Source of the DNA: Triangularia verruculosa
Lineage: Eukaryota > Ascomycota > Sordariomycetes > Sordariales > Podosporaceae
Length of the DNA stretch: 64,000 bases
NCBI GenBank assembly: GCA_033296885.1
Contig: MU863880.1
Span: forward strand, 415,051 to 479,050
Direction of reading: 5' to 3'
This document shows positions 10,787 to 22,600 of this stretch, in pieces (the first letter of the stretch is position 1; each line of letters begins with the position of its first letter). A program made the position numbers and the translations under genes. The notes beneath the pieces are model-generated. The model was not told where the DNA came from. It did no database searches and saw only the letters and a program-made list of their open reading frames with translations.

Positions 10787-12604
10787 CTCCGGAGCGGCCG
10801 ATTACCCACGGCGTGGATATCGACGGTTGGTCCCTCCGCGTTATCGCATGCGAGGTTGGGATGGGGTGCGGTGGCGGGCAGTCACACCTAACCTAACGCG
10901 GACGATAGGCGGTGCAAGTGAGGCGGCGCGCGCGTGCCGACTCGAAGGTGCGGTCGCCTGGGCGTCGAAGCCCTTGTTATCGGGATCCGGGATGCTGTGT
11001 GGACGATTGCGACCGGCAAGATGGGAATAAAGTGACAGCTAGAGTGTGATGGGCGGAACCTGTCGCGCGAGTGGTGCGACGCCCCCAAAAAAAGCAACGA
11101 CCGGAGGATCAGCGGCAGCGGCAGCACCTGATCGGAGGTGGACAATGAATGCCAGTCGGCAACAGTGGCAGACGTTAGGTTGGGCAGGCGTTTGGGCGTT
11201 CAACGGGCGACGTCGATTTCTTGCTGCGGCGGCGACGACGTGTCGTGGAGGGAGGTGGTGAATTGTGGAGTTTGGTTGCAGGACGGGGGGTTGGGAGTGG
11301 TGGGAGAGAGAGACTCTCTGAAGGCAGAAAATTGATTGATTACCGGCAGAGAAACCACTGTCGCAAAGACCCTGTCTGGCTGTCTGGGCCTCTGGCACTG
11401 CTGCAAGCCCTGTACCACCAGCAATGTGGTGGCAGAGAAAAATAGATAATAAGAATAATAACCAAGAGAAATTAAGTAAGGTAAGGCGAGGCAAGAAGCA
11501 GGAAATGAGTGATTTGTTCACAGAAGCATTGACAGAGAGAGAGACACACACGCACAGTGGGCGCTGGGACACTCAGGGGAGCCGAAGTGTTGCAGACCAG
11601 AGGTGCAGACGGTGAGGCGTTGGGAGGGTCGCAGAGGGAGAGAGATCCTGGGCACCGATCAGGACCAGCAGAGCCAGAGCGTTCGAATGGGTCTTCCAGC
11701 TTTTGGGCGGGAGGGGAGACGGCCGGCCTTTTAGAGCGGGAGCCTGGGCCCGATACAGCGAAATCGCAAGCGCTGATTGGTGCCCAGAGCGCAAAATGTG
11801 TATCTATCGGGGCTGAGCCTCAGATTCCAGCCACAGGTAAAACGTTGTTCCGCACCGATATGACGCTTAGGTGCAACTCGGATGTAACCTACCTGCGAGC
11901 CTGGAAAGCGCAACTTCATCTTGTGGACGGTCATGGCCCACGCACGACCCAAAATGCTGGAATGAAAAGCTATCGCGTCTCAGATATCCCCTCATGAATG
12001 TGACCTCGGTCTGGCTGCTCGCTCCTATAGCCGTAGAATTGAGGGCAGGCAGGTGAGGGCTTGTCTATTTGGATTGCGCCGCCTCGCGATTCCAGCCTGC
12101 ACCTATTTTTGGGGCGCGATCTGAAGACAGGCGGCACGTGACTCGGCAGACGGAAGCAAATGCGGCCCCACCAACTCTGGCTCGACCCGTGCCCCACCTC
12201 ACTGCTCCACCTAAAAAATTCCTTATCGCTATCTGACCATTGAGTATTTCTTTAACTTCTGCAGCACTTTCGACACTCAATTCTCTTTCTTCCACCAACC
12301 AACTTCCCAACACTTCCAGTCCCGGCTCTGCTCCTCTGGCAAGCCGCGAGCGCGACTTTCGACTCGACGACTGCGCTCGCAACGCAACCAGCAGTTGATT
12401 CTGCTTCTTGCTGCGCGTTTGCCGCAGTGTTATTTTCCGAGCGCCAATGGGTCGAGTCGAGGCTGGAAGGGCTGGGTTGTTTGGAACACGGCTGGAGCTG
12501 CTGCCGCTGCCGGAGGCACCAAAAGCAGCTCGACGTTCACGAGGTAAGCCGCACGCCCATTTTTTTCGCACCCTCTCTTATCCCATCGACCGCTGCTTCT
12601 CGCT

Positions 12605-12654
12605 GTCGAATGATGACAACTTCTGAAATGTCTTCTTTTCCCAACTGAATCGAC
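12605..12654 (+). ncRNA. Candidate intronic C/D-box snoRNA (weak)
   Basis: A perfect box C (ATGATGA, 12610-12616) and a box D (CTGA, 12645-12648) are enclosed by a complementary terminal stem GTCGA/TCGAC. A further CTGA at 12623-12626 could be D'. The stretch before box D (GTCTTCTTTTCCC) can pair with a conserved 25S rRNA segment I recall as GGGGAAAGAAGAC, 13 pairs with one G-U. It sits between a GTAAGC donor and a downstream AG, as intronic fungal snoRNAs do. Against it: the box C-D distance is only 28 nt, short for eukaryotes, and no neighbouring snoRNA is visible. Confidence 0.3.
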
Positions 12655-13277
12655 CATGAAGAAAACTAGTCTGTTTCGGGCTTGCTCCTACGGGAGTCGG
12701 CTTGTTGCTTGCCAGTAATTTTGTCTGACACCACAGCTTGAAGCACATCGATTTTGGAAGAGTTTTTCACTTTCGAGCTTGAGCACTGACCATTGAACAG
12801 AGTTTTCAGAGTTTTTTGTTCTTTTCGACTTTGCAACTGACAACACAGCAACTTTGCACAACACAACCCACATCAAACAAAAGGTCAGTTCATTCCCTCG
12901 CTCACAGCACTTGACACACCACACCCCGATTCTACCATGATTCAAACTTTCCCACATTCGCAGTTTCCACTTGAGTCCCACCTAGAAGCCTATTTCGGGA
13001 CAGATGAGGGAGCAATACTTCCTTGGATGTATGATTTTACAGAATCAAACACAGTCATGATTTCGAGCATTTGATTGTCGAAACCAGTTGCTAACATTCT
13101 GTTCTGGTTTCAGGTATCATTTTTCTGGCATCGCCAATGTCTTTGATAGCTTCAATACAATATTATTCTCACGACTTCTTTTGCTTCCATCTGTTGCCAT
13201 GGTGATTGTGTCTAGTGAATGTTGTCTTTGCCTTGTCAGCCTCGTCCATGAATCGTAGTCGGTGAGTCCGTCCAGCC

Positions 13278-13487
13278 CCGACTGCTGCCGGCTCCTGTCG
13301 GTCGTACAAACGCCGCTCGGAGGGACCGAGATCGAGCAGGGTCCGTCCCTGTCCGTTGATTTCGGGGCATCAAAGCGCCGAACTATTCTTCAGCTGCAAC
13401 TCCGAGTCTACGGATGTCGCATTGTCGAAGAAGTTGTATGAGAGGTAGATACCCCAAATTGATTTGATGATGTTGACCTCATACGAC
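13278..13487. other. Run of four hairpins, possible structured RNA
   Basis: Four inverted repeats follow each other: CCGAC/GTCGG (13278-13282 with 13297-13301), CTCGG/CCGAG (13316-13320 with 13326-13330), CAGGG/CCCTG (13337-13341 with 13347-13351), and a 12-bp stem with a 2-nt bulge (13433-13446 with 13476-13487). No RNase P, SRP, U-snRNA or telomerase hallmark was recognised. It could be part of a non-coding transcript or simply GC-rich leader sequence. Confidence 0.3.
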
Positions 13488-13664
13488 CAAGTCTAATCTG
13501 CAGTCACATCATTCAGTATAGCTCTCCGGTTGTTTGTATTGCATTTCTCTTGCTTTATCGTCTTATATTTTTCCTCGCTCTCATCGATAAAAAGCAATAT
13601 ACACGCCCCAATATCACATCCATAGATAGGATCTCAAATTCCTCTCACATCTTTTATCGCTATC

Positions 13665-14846
13665 TTACTCCCTCCCATCCTCCACATCCTCCCTCTCCTC
13701 CTCCCCCTTTTTGTCTCTATCAGAACCAGCATCCCACCACCTCCCCCCCCTCTTCTCATCCCCCCAAAGCGGCCGCCTGTCAATTTCGAACCTGACCACT
13801 TCCGGGCGGGCATAATGCCCGTTACTGTCGATCCACACCTTGACGACTTTTAGCTCTGCCAGATCGATCTCTGCTGTTACCAATCTGTCTCCTTCGTGTG
13901 CACCCTCGGCGGGACCGGCGAGGGTGGCGCAGAAGGGGTGGATGATGGCTGACCAGCCGCCGCCGGGCTTGACGAAGGGTGTCGGGCCGAGGTTGGCGGT
14001 GATCCAGTCTAAACACACCTGATCAACGTAATTCGAGGCCACGATGACGAAAACCTGCGCCGTCAGCGCGTGGGTTTTGGCGAGGGCTTCGATCTGGGCG
14101 TTGGCGGTTGATTCGAAGCCGGAGAGGGTGGAGAGGGCTGGCCAGGCTGCGCAGTGGACGTGCTGGTTCTGGGCGAGGAGGGCTTGTCGGGCGCCGTTCA
14201 TGGTGTTTTCCCAGCAGGCTAGGCCGCCTACGTTGAACCCGCCGACTGCGTGGAGGGGTTTGACGTCTAGTGTTGCGCCTCCTCCTTGCGCCCTGTTTTT
14301 CTCTGTTATTATTTCATGGTAAACGCGGGAGAAGAAAAGGGGGGGGGGTATACCAAACCATTCGTTCGACGTATGTCGGCTGGAGTTTTCGGTGGACGGA
14401 GACGATCTCGCCCGTGGAATCGATCATGACCATTGAGTTGAACAGGGTGTAGCCTCCTTCGATGCGTTCTGATATCCCTAGACTTATCCCGATACCCCGT
14501 TCGCGGCAGATCTGGGATATGGCGGCTAGGTCTTGGGAGATGAGGACGGATTCTTCGGCGTAGTTTGCCAGAGCTGATGGCAACTGTTAACCTCCTTTTT
14601 TATTATCATGAAAATAGGAAAAATGGGGAGGAAGTGCTTACCAGGTGCTTGAGTGATGGGAGGAAAACACTCGATGAAATAGGGGTATCCGGGGACAAAC
14701 GTTTCTGGAAAGGCGAGGAAGGTAATGTTTTGCTCGGCTGCTTGCTCGATCAAGGTCACCACTTTGGCCAGGGTGGCGGATTTGTTCATGAACACTGGGG
14801 CGGCGTGGACGGCTGCCACCTTGAATTTCGTTTGGGTTGCTGCCAT
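13665..14846 (-). CDS. Nitrilase / cyanide hydratase family carbon-nitrogen hydrolase
   Basis: Three exons, 14846-14642, 14573-14354 and 14292-13665, 1053 nt, 350 aa; introns of 68 and 61 bp with in-phase GTAAGC and GTATAC donors. The complete nitrilase triad is present: Glu48 (FPETFVPG), Lys131 (HRKLQPTYVER) and Cys168 (GLACWEN). Length fits aliphatic or aryl nitrilases, which hydrolyse nitriles to carboxylic acid and ammonia. The related cyanide hydratases make formamide, and substrate cannot be decided by eye. The segment that usually reads W-G-x-G-D-G after the lysine motif is WAQGGGATLD here. The C-terminal 25 residues are Glu/Asp-rich. No signal peptide is seen, so it is probably cytosolic. 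The ATG at 14846 fits the family; the frame stays open a little upstream through a tandem repeat in the leader. Confidence 0.88.
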
Positions 14847-15520
14847 CTCGACTGTGCGTGTGTGTGTCTGAGCGTGAATAGATAAAAGAAGGGGATGAGG
14901 TGAGTGGTGATAGAGGGGATGAGGTGAGTGGTGATAGTGACACAAAAAGTAGGTATGTGGTATATGAGACGAAGGCCAGACAGATCATGAAGTTCAACCC
15001 AGAGGGACCCGAAAGATACCTAAACAGCGGGGTAACGCTGGAAGCGGGGAATTCTTACTACAGTTAAACAGGGCAAAAGAAAATCATGGTATGCTGGCTC
15101 TACCTAAAGCGAATCATATCTAGCACTGGATCGCCCAGGTAGGTGTGTAAGCGGCAGGTCAATAGTCTGGTCTTGGTGTGCCCGATGACTGGTGTAGATC
15201 GGACTTTCTCACCACACACCACCAACTGAACACACTGCTGCTTCGTAGTCTGGTAATAAGCAAGTAGAGTAAAAGCCATTACAACAAAAACTACCTGCTA
15301 TAAATGCTAAATCCTTCTACTTCTTCGAATATCTGATTTGCTTGAAAACCCCACCATCTCATCCGATCTACCAGAACCCCAAGGCTAATTTCACTCCCAA
15401 AGCCAAGAAAGAAACAAAATCGTCTGTCTTCATGACATTAATCCAACACTTATCATCTCTCTTGTCTCATCCCATCCCATCCCATCTCATTCAACCCAAC
15501 TCAACCCCTAGATCCCCCTT
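14847..15520. other. Intergenic between nitrilase start and transporter 3' end
   Basis: This contains the nitrilase promoter and leader (with a 24-bp tandem repeat) and the 3' flank of the SPX transporter gene, both transcribed leftward. A short CATCCCATCC-like repeat lies at about 15465-15490. No gene seen. Confidence 0.6.
14891..14938. repeat. 24-bp direct repeat, two copies, in nitrilase leader
   Basis: The unit beginning ggggatgaggtgagtggtga starts at 14891 and again at 14915, nearly identical. It lies 45-90 bp upstream of the nitrilase ATG, so copy number could alter the leader. Confidence 0.85.
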
Positions 15521-18086
15521 TTACATCCCCGAAACCCTCATAGCAACATACCCAACCGTCACCACCACCACCAGCGTCAACACACTGCTTGGCACACCCG
15601 TGCTGATAAAGTGCTTCACCTTGAGGTACCTCTGACCCGCCGGATCTTCCTTCATAATCGCAGCTGTATATCTTGTTAGAAAACACACACCATTTTAGTT
15701 TTGATAGTGAAGGAAAAGACTTACTCATATTCGGGAACCCACTCGTCGGCAACCCCATCGCCGCACTGCACATCAACACACCCACCATAACCAACAGATT
15801 CGGGTGCGGCTCCTCCAGCCCCTTGCCCACATTATTGACCAAGGGCAAAATAATCAGCGCCGCTACCGTGTGGCTGATGAAGGTCGCAATCACCAGGATC
15901 AAAGTCGCGAAAACAAGCGTAATGCCGTACAGAGAAAAGTCCTCAACTTGAGCGGTGATCTCCCTGGTAACGGTGTGGAGAAGCCCAGACGAGTTGACTG
16001 CCCTGCCGAGGGACAGCCCACCAGCGGCAAGAATGATGATCGTCCAGGGGAAGTTGTTAAAGTCTTCTTTGGTGAGAATACCAACGCCAAAGAAGAGGAC
16101 AATAGGGATAATAGCGATCACGCCCATGTCGCCAAAGACGTTCTCGAGGGTGTGGGAGGCGCACCAGAGACCGATGGTGGCGATGGTGACACCTGTGACG
16201 AACCATTGGATGCCGGTGAAGGGGTCCTTGATGGGACGGGTGGGTACGATGGTGGTGCCACGGCCGGGTTTGAAGGCGACTAGGAGCAAGAGCCAGATCA
16301 GGACAAGAGAAATGATACCGACGGGGATGACAATGAAGAACCATTGACCCCATGTCGGTGCAGGCTCCATGATGCCGATGGCAACAACATTCTGGGGCGA
16401 GGCGATGGGGGACAACATCCCGCCAATGTTGGAAGCCAAGGCGATGCCGATAATTACGGCCTTGGACATATTCGATCCCGCCGGGAGGTTGCGGAGCATA
16501 GGCTCAATGATGCCAAAGCAGAGGACTGGAGCAGCAACATTGCTGATCAACATGGATGCCACAGCCGCAACAGTCATGTTCGCAATGAGCACCGTCTTCG
16601 GCTTGGTCCCCGCCTTGCTGAGAACAAACGTCGCAATCCGCTTGTCAATATAACACTTCGACAGCGCCGCCGCCAGCGTAAATCCACCCAGCAACAACAT
16701 AATCACCGGCGTCCACATGGCCGCAAACACGGCAGCCGTGGCATCCTTAGCACCCAACCGCTTGTGCGGCTCGTCCTTATCGAGGAAAACCTTCAGCACC
16801 ACGCACAAGAACGGAATCATCAAGGACGTCACAAACAGCGGGATCGCCTCGGTAGCCCAGAGCAAACTGGCAAGGACTAGGATAGCCAGGCAGTTCTGCT
16901 GCTCCGGCTTATCCATGATGGGCACCAGCAACATGGCCACGAAGATGGCGAAGATGACCACGAGGGTAAACATGGTGGAGCTGACCAGCCATGTCGGCAG
17001 GTTGAAGCGTCCAAGAGGGGTGCTTATCGCTTTGGTCGGTAACACCAAGTCGTCATCGCCCTGCAGGCGAGTCGCCTGGGGATCTGCCTCTCGGCCAAGC
17101 AGCGTGTGGCCCAGGCTGGCGGCTTCGGCTCGTCTTTCGAGGCCGATGAGCTCTCTCCAGACCGTGTTGCGCTCCCAGACGACGTGCTCTCGCAGGTGTG
17201 ACCGGAGATCCCTGGTGGCGGTGGCTTCATCGCCATCTGTGACGATCTCGGCGTAGGCTTGGACGACACGGTGGATTTTCTCTTCCAGGGTCTTGGTGGT
17301 CTCTGGTTTGAAGGGGTAGGCCGAGTCGACAAAGCTGCTCATGTACTTGGACCGGAGCCTGCGGTCGCAGATCTTGTCGAATTTCTTGAGGATCTTGTTG
17401 AAACCCGTCCTGTTCAGCTGGCTGTAGGATTTCAGCTCGCAGAGACGGACGTAGACATCGATGATCTTCTTCTTGAGCATGATGCCACTGGAGAACAAGG
17501 CGGCCTGCTCGACGTAGTTGTCGTACGTAACGCTGTACCTCCGCAGCGACCGCGTCAGTTCTGTGGAAGCCGTCATGTCGGTGGTGGACGCCAACATGGC
17601 GCTCGGGATCGTCCTGCGCCTCCCGAAACTCCCTCTCCTCCTCTTGTTCAGGCCGGTCTCCTCGTCATCTCCGTCGTCGTCGCTGTCTTCTTGGCCATCT
17701 TCAGTCGAGTGGCGGCTTCTAGCGCTCTGACTGCGATAGCGCAACTGTGGTCGTTCGCTGGACCGGGTCGCAGGTCGTGTCTGGTCGTCTGCGCCCTCCT
17801 CGAATGCGGCCACCTCTTGCAGCAGGGCCTCGACCTCGTCTGTCAGCTCCTTCTCCTTGATGACGTAGAAAGATGCTATCTTTTCCAGTTCGACATCGAG
17901 GGCGCGGCTGAAGATGGTTTCGGGGTCGTCATGTTGAATCAGCGGACGCGACTCGCCATCGCCGCCGGACGCAAGGTGGATGGACTTTTCGAGCGAGTAG
18001 ATCAGCTTCTTGAGGGTGCTGTAGGCAATGTAGTGGTTGCTCCAGTCCGGCACCGCATTGAACTGGATGCTGTGGGAGAACTTCAT
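15521..18086 (-). CDS. SPX-domain, SLC13/DASS-type low-affinity phosphate transporter (Pho87/90/91 family)
   Basis: Two exons, 18086-15725 and 15663-15521 (intron 61 bp, donor GTAAGT), 834 aa. The start at 18086 is chosen because it gives the classic SPX opening MKFSHSIQFNAVPDW. The frame continues open another 93 codons upstream but begins with TTG and contains no ATG. The N-terminal SPX domain (about 1-290, broken by an acidic/basic linker) has the Lys-rich helix YSTLKKLIYSLEKS that senses inositol pyrophosphates in this family. From about residue 370 there are about a dozen hydrophobic segments with SLC13 features such as SNIGGMLSPIASPQN and LPTSGFPNMTA. In yeast Pho87/Pho90 act at the plasma membrane and Pho91 at the vacuole; which role applies here is not visible. 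The last exon supplies the final membrane helix. Confidence 0.9.
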
Positions 18087-19694
18087 CTCGTCCTTGAGTT
18101 CGAGCCAACGGCGCTTCTCGGCCCGTCTGACGTTGTACCTGCGCTGGCGCTCGCGTGCTTTTTCGTCGTATTCCCGTTCCCGTTGTTTGTCGCCGGCCGT
18201 GTACTCGACTAGCTCGTACTCCTCTCCAACGGTGCCTGCGTCAGAATCAATCCGCGGGCTTCTGCTTCTGCTGCTGCTCCCTCCTCTGGCAAGACTACGT
18301 GCTTCTTGTGGTGGCTGGAGAGAGGAGGGGACCTTTTCAAAGGCGGCTGGGGGAGTAATTTTCAAAGTTGGTGCCGCAAGGGCATTTCTATACGGGAAAA
18401 GGGATTTCTAAAAGGGACACAAGAAACGGGCGCAAAGATAAACCCATCGTGTCGGGTGGGTTTAAGTGGGTTGAGTGGTTGAGCGGGTGGATGCAGCCAT
18501 CGCCGTCATGCTCCATTCCGAGGACGCCAGTGGTCCATCCAGCTGTCCCCACCAACCCGCGGCGCGGTCCACCTGGCGCCCACGGGTCTAGACTCTTGGA
18601 ACGGTTTTGACACTTGCAGACCATGAAAACAGAGGACGTATCGCGTTGTATTTGACTCGAAACGGTATTTAAATTATATTTGGACTCTTAGTGAGACCCC
18701 TTCCCTATGACACGGCTGCAACATGTTCAACTCGTGGGAAGCCTACGCCAGGCACCAGATAACTCAAACTCATCAGTATTGGAGGTTTGGTTTACAGCCC
18801 TATCGCCACCTCTTTTGCACAGCCCTATTCCATCCGATCTCCAAAGCCTTCGTGGGCCAGCAGTGACAGCAACTGGGCTGTTCACTGACAGTCCTAACTG
18901 CCGCGGCATGGAGAACCTTGACGGCTCACTCTCACTTCCAGGGTTGGCTGTTGCAACACCTCAACACAGACTCTCGTCCATGATTCAAGCCCCCATAACC
19001 TCCAAGTCTTCAATATCAGACATTAGATCAGTCAATTATCATATTCACGCCAGGTTTACACAGCAGAAATACGGAATACCGCCCGTAACCTTGGTCCGGA
19101 AATCAAACACCCCGCCAAGCATTTGTTACGTACTTTTTAGTGAGCATCGTCAACTAGGACTTTGTGACTAAAATAGGACATCACTGTCTTCACCCCCTTT
19201 TGCTGCCTCTGTTTGTTCAAAGGGGCTCTGGTTAGCCTGCTGCGAGGTGAAGTGTCGCTGAGGTGGTCCCTAACTTGAAGTCAAGAGAGTTTAGTAAATA
19301 ACCCTAACCCTTATCATGGACCGCACAATCACCTGCTGTCGCGAGCTGTTGCCTGACCTCCAACAATGCCGTCATTCGCAGCTCTGGATGGGAACGGCGG
19401 ATGCCTGCCAACAGCCCACGTGCTTCCCGTCGCAAGCAGATGAGCATTGTTATGATTCCCTGACTGTTTTGTAGCCTCGTTCCCGGCTTCATTCCCCTCC
19501 TGCCCCCGCATTGAGCTGTCAGTTTGTTGGGGAAAGTGTACCTCTGGATGTCAATACACAAGGAACCCATCCCCACCGCGCGCCGGCTCAACACAGCGGG
19601 AGCTGGATACCCATTTCCACCTGGACAGCTTACATCGAGACCCGTTACCAAACACCGCGCCAGGCGCGCGACATAATAATACCCGTCTGTTGCC
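18087..19694. other. Intergenic, divergent promoters of SPX transporter and VPS39
   Basis: Genes on both sides point away from this region. The first 280 bp next to the transporter are open in its frame but without ATG. A telo-box-like motif lies at 19300-19313. No internal gene is convincing; the short frames at 18707-19171 and 19304-19753 have no recognisable content. Confidence 0.55.
19300..19313. promoter_or_regulatory. Telo-box-like motif AACCCTAACCCTTA
   Basis: Almost two fungal telomere repeats (CCCTAA) about 380 bp upstream of the VPS39 ATG. Such interstitial motifs can bind TRF/Tbf1-like Myb factors; here only the motif is seen and function is inferred. Confidence 0.4.
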
Positions 19695-22600
19695 ATGTTG
19701 TCCGCATTCACGGCTCGGCCTATCATCGAGCTCAAGCAGCGGGACAAGTCCAAGATCGAGTCAATCTTGGCTTATGGTACACAGCTTCCCACCGCTCATC
19801 AGTGGACGTTCGCTAACCTATACATCCACAGGTGACCGTGTGCTTGTTGGCCTCAACACCGGCTCCCTTCGTATCTACCGAGTCAATGACATCCCACCGT
19901 CCGATACCACAAACGGCCCTTCCCAGACAGACAGCCAAGCTTCTCAAGATGGCCAACCACCGCCGAAGCCACCAGGCCAAAAACCGACAGATCTCTTGCG
20001 GGAGGTAGAGAAGTTCTCAACACGGGCCATCGAGCAGCTTGCCATCATCAAGGGAGCCAACACCCTGGTGTCGCTGTCCAACTATGCCGTCTCCCTCCAC
20101 GACCTCCAGACGTTCGAGCCCATCGAGGCGCCCCTCTCCAAAACAAAGAACGCCTCTACTTTTGCCGTGACAAGTAATGTTGTCCAGGACCCATCAACGG
20201 GAGTCCCGGAGATTATTTCCAGGTTAGCGGTTGCTGTCAAGCGCCGTCTTCTACTTTGGTCCTGGCAGGAGAGCGAGCTGTCTCCAGATGTTACCGAAAT
20301 TCTGCTATCGGAATCCATCAGGTCCCTAACATGGGCAAATGCTACAAAGATTGTATGCGGAATGAATGGCGGTTTTGTGATTGTGGACGTGGAGACGGGC
20401 AGCATTGAGGATATCGTTGGGCCAGGGGCTATCGGGACGACTGGAGGTCAAGGGCGCTTCGGATCTGTCAGTGCCACTGGAATGTCATATATGGGCCTTG
20501 GAAGTTATATCCCAAAGCCATTATCGACCAAGCTCGCCGAGGGAGAGCTGCTGCTTGCCAAGGATATCAATACGCTGTTCATTGACGACTCTGGGAAGGC
20601 TCTGGAGAAGCATCAGATTCCATGGCAGTCTGCGCCGGAATCGATTGGGTACAGCTATCCCTATATCTTGGCTCTACAGCCGCCGGTGAAGGGGACCTTG
20701 GAGGTGCGCAACCCCGACATGCTCAGTCTGTTGCAAACGATCAGTCTCCCCGGTGCTGCGGCGCTTCACTTTCCTCCACCAACGGTCAGCGTCCAACACA
20801 CCGGCAAGGGCTTCCACGTCTTGAGTGACAGGGCAGTCTGGAAGATGGAGGCAACCGATTATGACTCGCAGATTGACGAGCTGGTGAAGAACGGGAGACT
20901 GGACGAAGCTATCAGTGTTCTCGGTATGCTGGAGGATGCCTTGCTCAAGAACAAGACTGAAACTATGAGAGAGGTCAAGATGCAAAAGGCAGAGGCGTTA
21001 TTCAAACAGAAAAAGTACCGGGAGTCAATGGACCTATTCAACGAGGACGAAGTCGATGCTCCACCAGAAAGAGTCCTGAAGCTCTTCCCCAAGATCATCG
21101 CTGGGGATCTGTCAGGCGTCGAGGAGGAAGAGAAGAAGGACGACTCAGATCACGAAGGCAGCACAGACGGAAAACCTCACTCAGAGCCAGACCACAAACC
21201 AGAGCCCGAAGTTGTCGCCTCTCCTCCCAGGGCCGGCGGAGGAGGTGGTTTCGCCAAATATCTCATGGGCCACCGCAAACAACTCAATCCCGAGACCGCC
21301 TCCATCGCCTCCTCCCGAAGAACTCTAGACGACGACGGAGCTAGCATCAAAGGGCGCTCAAGCGAAGACCATGCCCAAGAAGAAAGGGAAAAGGACCTCA
21401 AGAACGCAGTCCTCGAGCTCAACTCCTACCTCGCCGGCGCCCGAGCCCGTCTCCAACGTGTCATTGACCCTGCCACGGGCAAACTAAAGCCAAAGAAGCC
21501 ACAATCCGAAACGTTAAACAACCTTCTCTCTGCCCAAGCTTCGGGTGGTGGTGGCCATGAAAACGCCGCCCACGAGCACTTGTTACTCTCCCCCCACGTG
21601 GATGAATCCGACCTCCAACTCGAAGCAGAACTCCAGCACACGTTCAAAATCGTCGACACAACGCTCTTCAGAGCATACATGTACTCCCGCCCGCAGCTGG
21701 CCTCCTCCCTCTTCCGCATTCCCAACTTTTGCGACCCTGACGTGGTCAACGAGAGACTAGTCGAGCACAACCGCTTCAACGAGCTAGTGCAGTTCTTTTA
21801 CGGCAAAAAGCTCCACCGGGAGGCGCTCAACCTCCTGCGGAAATTTGGTAGTTGTCCTGAGCCGGATGAGGCGGCTCCGGGGCTGCATGGCCCGCAGAGG
21901 ACGGTGATGTACCTCCAGGGACTGCCGCCGGAGATGATTGATGTGATTCTTGAGTTTTCCGAGTGGACGGTGAAGAAGGATGCGGAGCTGGGGATGGAGG
22001 TTTTTCTGGCGGATTCGGAGAATGCGGAGACGTTGCCAAGGGATAGGGTGGTTGAGTTTTTGAGGGGGGTGGATGAGAGGTTGGAGACGAGGTACTTGGA
22101 GCATGTGATTGGGGAGTTGGGGGATGGGACGCCCGAGTTTCATAATAGGTTGGTGGAGTTGTTTGTGATGCAGCTGAAGGAGGGGGGGCAGGGGAGGAAG
22201 GAGGGGGATGGGGAGTGGGAGGGGTTGATGGGGAGGTTGGTGAGGTTTTTGAGGGAGAGTAGGCAGTATAGTTTGGGGAGGGCGTTGAGTCAGATTCCAA
22301 AGGAGGGTGAGTTTTTGTCTCTTGTTGGACGAGGTATTGGATTTGGGGCTGACAAGATATGATAGACCCTCCGTTTTATGAGGCGCATGCGGTTGTGCTG
22401 AGTAATATGGGACAACACAGGCAGGCGTTGGTTATTTATGTCTTCAAGATGAAAGACTACGCCAAGGCAGAAGAGTAAGTCTTTCCGTTCCCCCATCCCC
22501 TATTCATTTACTAACAAAGTTACAGATACTGCAACCACATCCACAAAACCCAAGACCTGACCTCTTCCTCCCCCTCCCACCAAGATGCCGATCCCAGTAC

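Larger units (their letters stand above)
10787..13664. other. 2.9-kb gene-free upstream region with RNA-like structures
   Basis: No convincing protein gene. The part next to ptaB (10787-12200) probably holds its promoter and long leader; it includes GC-rich patches and a moderately long frame (11557-11997) that starts with GTG and has poor coding character. From about 12250 the plus strand looks like the leader of a separate transcript with possible donor GTAAGC at 12543 and acceptors later, but no protein. A C/D snoRNA-like element and a run of hairpins lie inside and are listed separately. It ends at the nitrilase stop codon. Confidence 0.55.

Noticed and set aside
11557..11997. 146-codon frame upstream of ptaB
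   Set aside because: It starts with GTG, has Gly/Arg/Glu-rich non-specific composition and no recognisable feature.
17259..18212. 317-codon plus-strand frame
   Set aside because: It is antisense to the conserved SPX transporter exon; a shadow of its codon pattern.
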